Source: Micromonospora sp. WMMD980 (GTDB lineage: Bacteria; Actinomycetota; Actinomycetes; Mycobacteriales; Micromonosporaceae). Taken from it: a stretch of 64,000 nt of DNA. This document shows positions 61,095 to 64,000 of the stretch, piece by piece. The notes beneath the pieces were generated by a model. It ran no database searches, was not told the DNA's origin, and saw only the letters and a list, made by a program, of their open reading frames with translations. A program made the position numbers and the translations under genes. How positions within the stretch are numbered: position 1 is the first letter of the stretch; each line of letters begins with the position of its first letter. The stretch is from contig NZ_JARUBE010000003.1 of the NCBI RefSeq assembly GCF_029626035.1, forward strand, positions 2,170,001 to 2,234,000, read 5' to 3'.

Positions 61095-61853
61095 TCAGAT
61101 ATGCTGCCAGAGCGCCGGCACGTTCGGCGGCTCCCAACCGGCGATCGCGGTGTGCGCCTGGCGGCAGCGGTAGCCGAGGCCGGCGTAGGTGACCGGGTCG
61201 CCGACCTGGTAGGCCCGACCGGCGGTCCAGGTGCCGCCCGGCGCCGGCGTGCCGGTCGGGGCGGGCGAGCCGGTGGGCGTGGGTGACGGCGCGGCGGTGC
61301 GGGTGGGCGACGGGGTGGGGGTGGGGCTCGGGTTGCCGCCTCCACCGCCGATCTGCAGGTCGACGCAGGAGTAGAACGCGTTGGCGGTGTCGGAGATGTT
61401 CCAGACCGCGAGCAGCTTCTGCCGCCCCGAGAAGCCGCCCAGGTTGACGGTGTGGGACACGGTGGCGTCGGGCTGGCGGCCACCGCCGTCGACGACCGCG
61501 ACCCGGGTGCCGCCGATCCAGTACTCCCAGTTGGCGGTGGCGTGCCGGGCGGTGTTGACCCAGGTGAACGTCACGGTGCTGCCGACCGAGGTGGCCGGCC
61601 AGTTGCGGCTGTCGTCGTTGAGCACCGCGAACTGGGGGATGTTGGCGTGACAGGTCTTCAGGCCCTTGGGTCCCTCGACGCTCTGCGGCTCGTACCTGAT
61701 CTGGCCGCAGTCGGGCACCCGGCCCTGGGCGCAGAGCGCCTGGCGGCTGGGGGGCGAGGAGACGTAGCCGTGGGCCTGCGCGGGCGCGGCGAGCGCCAGC
61801 GTGGCGGTGACCGCGCCGGTGGTGAGCAGGGGCAGGGTGACTCTTCGACGCAT
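61095..61853 (-). CDS. Secreted AA10 lytic polysaccharide monooxygenase with C-terminal CBM5/12-like domain
   Basis: 252 residues from the ATG at complement 61851-61853 (GAAGGAG upstream). Signal peptide 1-27 ends APAQA|HGYVSSP, so the mature protein begins with the copper-binding histidine of the histidine brace. HATANWEYWIGG supplies the second His. NISDTANAFYSCVDLQIG completes the AA10 domain (to about 180). A Thr/Pro linker leads to a chitin-binding CBM5/12-type module: WTAGRAYQVGDPVTYAGLGY, CRQAHTAI and WEPPNVPALWQ. Cleaves chitin or cellulose oxidatively. Confidence 0.93.
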   Translation of the reverse strand: MRRRVTLPLLTTGAVTATLALAAPAQAHGYVSSPPSRQALCAQGRVPDCGQIRYEPQSVEGPKGLKTCHANIPQFAVLNDDSRNWPATSVGSTVTFTWVNTARHATANWEYWIGGTRVAVVDGGGRQPDATVSHTVNLGGFSGRQKLLAVWNISDTANAFYSCVDLQIGGGGGNPSPTPTPSPTRTAAPSPTPTGSPAPTGTPAPGGTWTAGRAYQVGDPVTYAGLGYRCRQAHTAIAGWEPPNVPALWQHI

Positions 61854-62079
61854 GGTGGCAACTCCTTCGGGGGGAACGGAAGGTGTCACGAACATAAATT
61901 AAACCTTGTTAACAGTAAAGACTCCTATCTATAAATTAGGCCTTGAGCCGGCCGCGTCACGCGTGGAATTCTGATCGGCACGCGGAGCCGATCGTCGTCC
62001 CAGGGCACCCGGACGCCGGCCGGCATCCGGGAGGGGCGGCGGCACAGACCCGGGCACCCCGCCTCTCGAAGGAACCCCC
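61854..62079. promoter_or_regulatory. AT-rich divergent promoter island between LPMO and glycoside hydrolase
   Basis: Bases about 61890-61945 are strongly AT-rich. Plus strand: TTGTTA (61906-61911) and TATAAA (61930-61935), 18-base spacer. The repeat ATAAATTA occurs at 61894-61901 and 61931-61938 (period 37). TTAACAG-TAAAG (61909-61920) lies between. These are likely shared regulator sites controlling both polysaccharide genes. Confidence 0.5.
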
Positions 62080-64000
62080 ATGAGGAGATCCCTGCCCCGC
62101 GCGCGCCGCTGGACCACGTACGCGGCAAGCCTGCTGCTCGTCACCACCGCGCTCGCCACCGTCGAACCGCCCGCCGCCGGCGCCGCCGTCGACCCGGTCA
62201 CGGTGACCGTGAACGCCCGCGCCGGGCTGGCCACCGTGCCGGACACCGCGCTCGGCGTCAACCACGCCATCTGGGACGCAAAACTCGGCAGCCCCGAGAC
62301 GTCCGACCTGCTCAAGGCCGCCGGCGTGCGGATGCTGCGCTACCCCGGCGGCTCGTACGCCGACATCTACCACTGGAAGACGCACACCGCGCCCGGCGGC
62401 TACGTCGCGCCGGACACCGACTTCGACACGTTCATGGCCGCGGCCCGGCGGGTCGGCGCGCAACCGATGATCATCGCCAACTACGGCACCGGGACCCCCG
62501 CCGAGGCGGCCGACTGGGTGCGGTACGCCAACGTCACCAAGGGCTACGGCGCGAAGTTCTGGACCGTCGGCAACGAGAACTACGGCAACGGCCACTACGG
62601 GTCGGCGTGGGAGGCCGACGACCACGCCGACAAGAGCGCCACCCAGTACGCCAAGCTGGTGATCGAGTACGCCGACGCGATGAAGGCGGTCGACCCGAGC
62701 GTCAAGATCGGCGCGGTGCTGACCATGCCCGGCAACTGGCCCGACGGGATCACCGCCGGCGCCGACCCGGGCCCGTGGAACCGGACCGTGCTCTCCCTCG
62801 CCGGCGAAAAGATCGATTTCGTGGACGTGCACTGGTACCCGGGCGGCACCGCCGCCGAGTCGCTGACCCGCACCAACCAGCTGCCCGACGCCGCCTGGCT
62901 GCTGCGTGAGCAGATCTCGCGCTACGCCGGCCCGGGCGCCGACCGGATCGGGATCAGCCTCACCGAGCTGAACGTCGACGCCGGCCGGACCACCCAGCCC
63001 GGCGCGCTGTTCCTCGCCGACGCCTACAGCGGCCTGCTGGAACAGGGCGTCTTCACGGTGCAGTGGTGGAACGTGCACAACGGCATCGGCACCGTCTCCG
63101 AGGTGGCCGGGCAGACCGACTACGGCGACTTCGGGCTGCTCTCCAGCGGCGGCTGCAGCAGCGACGGCGACGTGTGCGAGCCGGCGTTCAACACGCCGTT
63201 CGCGCCCTACCACGCGCTGTCCATGATGAACCTGTTCGCCCGCCCCGGCGACCAGTTCGTCCGGGCCGGCACCGACCAGCCGCTGGTCAGCGCGCACGCG
63301 GTGCGCCGGCCGGACGGCGGCCTCGCGGTGCAGCTGCTCAACAAGGACCCGGACACCGCCCACCCGGTGACCGTCGACTACGCCGGCTTCACCCCGGCGG
63401 ACGAGGCGCCCACCGTGCACACGCTGACCAACGGCGCGAGCGCGGTGAGCACCGGCCGCTCCGGCAGCGCCACCACCCGCACGCTGCCGCCGTACTCGTT
63501 GACCACGCTGGTGCTGCGACCGGCCGGCAGCACCGCCGGGCGGCCCGGCGCCCCGGGACAGCCGACGGCGAGCGCGGTGACCGACCGCGCGGCGACCATC
63601 GCCTGGCCAGCGGCGACCGCGGGCGCCGCGCCGATCGCCAAGTACGAGGTGTACCGGCAGTTCGGCGCGGTCAGCGAGCAGCTCGGCGAGACCGCCGGCA
63701 CCTCGTTCACCGCGCGCAACCTCGAACCGGGGGCCCGCTACACGGTCAACGTGCTGGCCCGGGACACCGCCGGCCGGGTCTCCTGGTCGTCCCCGCCGCT
63801 GACGTTCGCCACCGGCAGCCCGGCCACGAGCGGCTGCGCGGTGCGCTTCCACGAGGACACCGACTGGGGCAACGGCTACGTGGCGACCGTCGAGGTGGTG
63901 AACACCGGCCCGGACGTGGTGGACGGCTGGACGCTCACCTGGACCTGGCCGACCGGCTGGCAGCAGGTGAGCAGCGGCTGGAACGCCACCTGGACGCAGA
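62080..64000 (+). CDS. Secreted clan GH-A glycoside hydrolase with Fn3 and CBM2 (3' end outside the window)
   Basis: At least 640 codons, from the ATG at 62080 (GAAGGAA upstream). Signal peptide 1-35 (TYAASLLLVTTALATVEPPAAGAA). Catalytic barrel about 45-480: MLRYPGGSYADIYHWKT, acid/base WTVGNENYGNGHYG, FVDVHWYPGG, nucleophile region GISLTELNVDAG, VQWWNVHNG. This order fits alpha-L-arabinofuranosidase-like (GH51-type) enzymes. Then Fn3 at about 490-580 (PGQPTASAVTDRAATIAWPA ... YTVNVLARD) and CBM2 from about 585 (CAVRFHEDTDWGNGYVATVEV; the window ends in GWNATWTQ). Confidence 0.85.
   Translation, partial: MRRSLPRARRWTTYAASLLLVTTALATVEPPAAGAAVDPVTVTVNARAGLATVPDTALGVNHAIWDAKLGSPETSDLLKAAGVRMLRYPGGSYADIYHWKTHTAPGGYVAPDTDFDTFMAAARRVGAQPMIIANYGTGTPAEAADWVRYANVTKGYGAKFWTVGNENYGNGHYGSAWEADDHADKSATQYAKLVIEYADAMKAVDPSVKIGAVLTMPGNWPDGITAGADPGPWNRTVLSLAGEKIDFVDVHWYPGGTAAESLTRTNQLPDAAWLLREQISRYAGPGADRIGISLTELNVDAGRTTQPGALFLADAYSGLLEQGVFTVQWWNVHNGIGTVSEVAGQTDYGDFGLLSSGGCSSDGDVCEPAFNTPFAPYHALSMMNLFARPGDQFVRAGTDQPLVSAHAVRRPDGGLAVQLLNKDPDTAHPVTVDYAGFTPADEAPTVHTLTNGASAVSTGRSGSATTRTLPPYSLTTLVLRPAGSTAGRPGAPGQPTASAVTDRAATIAWPAATAGAAPIAKYEVYRQFGAVSEQLGETAGTSFTARNLEPGARYTVNVLARDTAGRVSWSSPPLTFATGSPATSGCAVRFHEDTDWGNGYVATVEVVNTGPDVVDGWTLTWTWPTGWQQVSSGWNATWTQ

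Noticed and set aside
61957..63852. 631-codon minus-strand open frame
   Set aside because: Antisense to the glycoside hydrolase, whose signal peptide, catalytic motifs, Fn3 and CBM2 are all in the plus frame.
1..64000. tRNA, rRNA, CRISPR arrays, intact insertion sequences or attachment sites
   Set aside because: No clover-leaf or GTTCGAATC-type T-loop context, no regularly spaced repeats, no transposase or integrase motif in any frame I examined.

Overview
The window is very GC-rich, dense, double-stranded-coding actinobacterial DNA. Its gene content points to a member of the Micromonosporaceae, most likely Micromonospora: an XRE/DUF5753-DUF397 pair, a SARP regulator, YbaB-like and EspC-like genes leading into a type VII-type effector, an AA10 LPMO, CBM2-bearing secreted hydrolases and many GTG starts. 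This assignment is an inference from family content, because there is no rRNA or marker gene in the window. I see no tRNA, rRNA, CRISPR array, intact insertion sequence or replication origin.

Layout. 1-6.5 kb: a NIPSNAP fragment, a DrrAB-type ABC exporter operon ending in its own TetR gene with a perfect operator in front, a haloacetate-dehalogenase-like hydrolase divergent from a SARP regulator, and an unknown protein. 6.6-10.9 kb: a PLP decarboxylase, a membrane protein, and a type VII secretion cassette (YbaB-like, EspC-like, an effector with a C-terminal HExxH domain, and a zinc-ribbon candidate immunity protein). 10.9-16.3 kb: a minus-strand block with a Ser/Thr kinase-WD40 protein whose frame is broken near its end, plus accessory unknowns. 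16.4-21.7 kb: XRE/DUF397, NUDIX, a truncated PP2C, a TauD-like oxygenase, and a MazG-like plus nuclease-helicase (DUF2075) pair that could be a defence module. 21.7-26.4 kb: mixed metabolic genes and a collapsed arginase.

26.4-32.9 kb is a LacI-controlled catabolic cluster (oxidoreductase, DUF993, sugar isomerase) with good promoter and operator signals. It is flanked by remnants of an enolase-superfamily gene, a glycerate kinase and a GNAT gene. 32.9-44.6 kb holds a CE3-like secreted esterase with CBM2, a beta-propeller lipoprotein, a translationally coupled ThiS/MoaD plus BNR-propeller pair, a receptor kinase with a CBM2-like ectodomain, and a TetR/aldo-keto reductase divergon with two operators. 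44.7-49.4 kb: an inositol-phosphate-synthase paralogue, a CoA transferase, a VOC protein, a DUF5988-like protein and a malonyl-CoA-synthetase-like ligase. 49.4-58.3 kb: DHFR-like, TPR and FUSC-like proteins, a sensory rhodopsin transducer coupled to a broken sugar-lactone oxidase, a convergent sigma/anti-sigma pair, MOSC, and NYN-LOTUS. 58.3-64 kb: a DHA2 exporter, a DUF305 lipoprotein, and a divergent LPMO/glycoside hydrolase pair around an AT-rich promoter island; the hydrolase runs off the window.

Two themes stand out. One is polysaccharide use: the LPMO, glycoside hydrolase, CE3-CBM2 esterase, CBM2-like receptor kinase and sugar catabolism genes. The other is the unusual number of decaying genes (about eight), suggesting recent niche change or local instability. 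The best candidates for something new are the type VII effector/immunity pair, the MazG-nuclease-helicase pair, and the kinase with a carbohydrate-module-like sensor.
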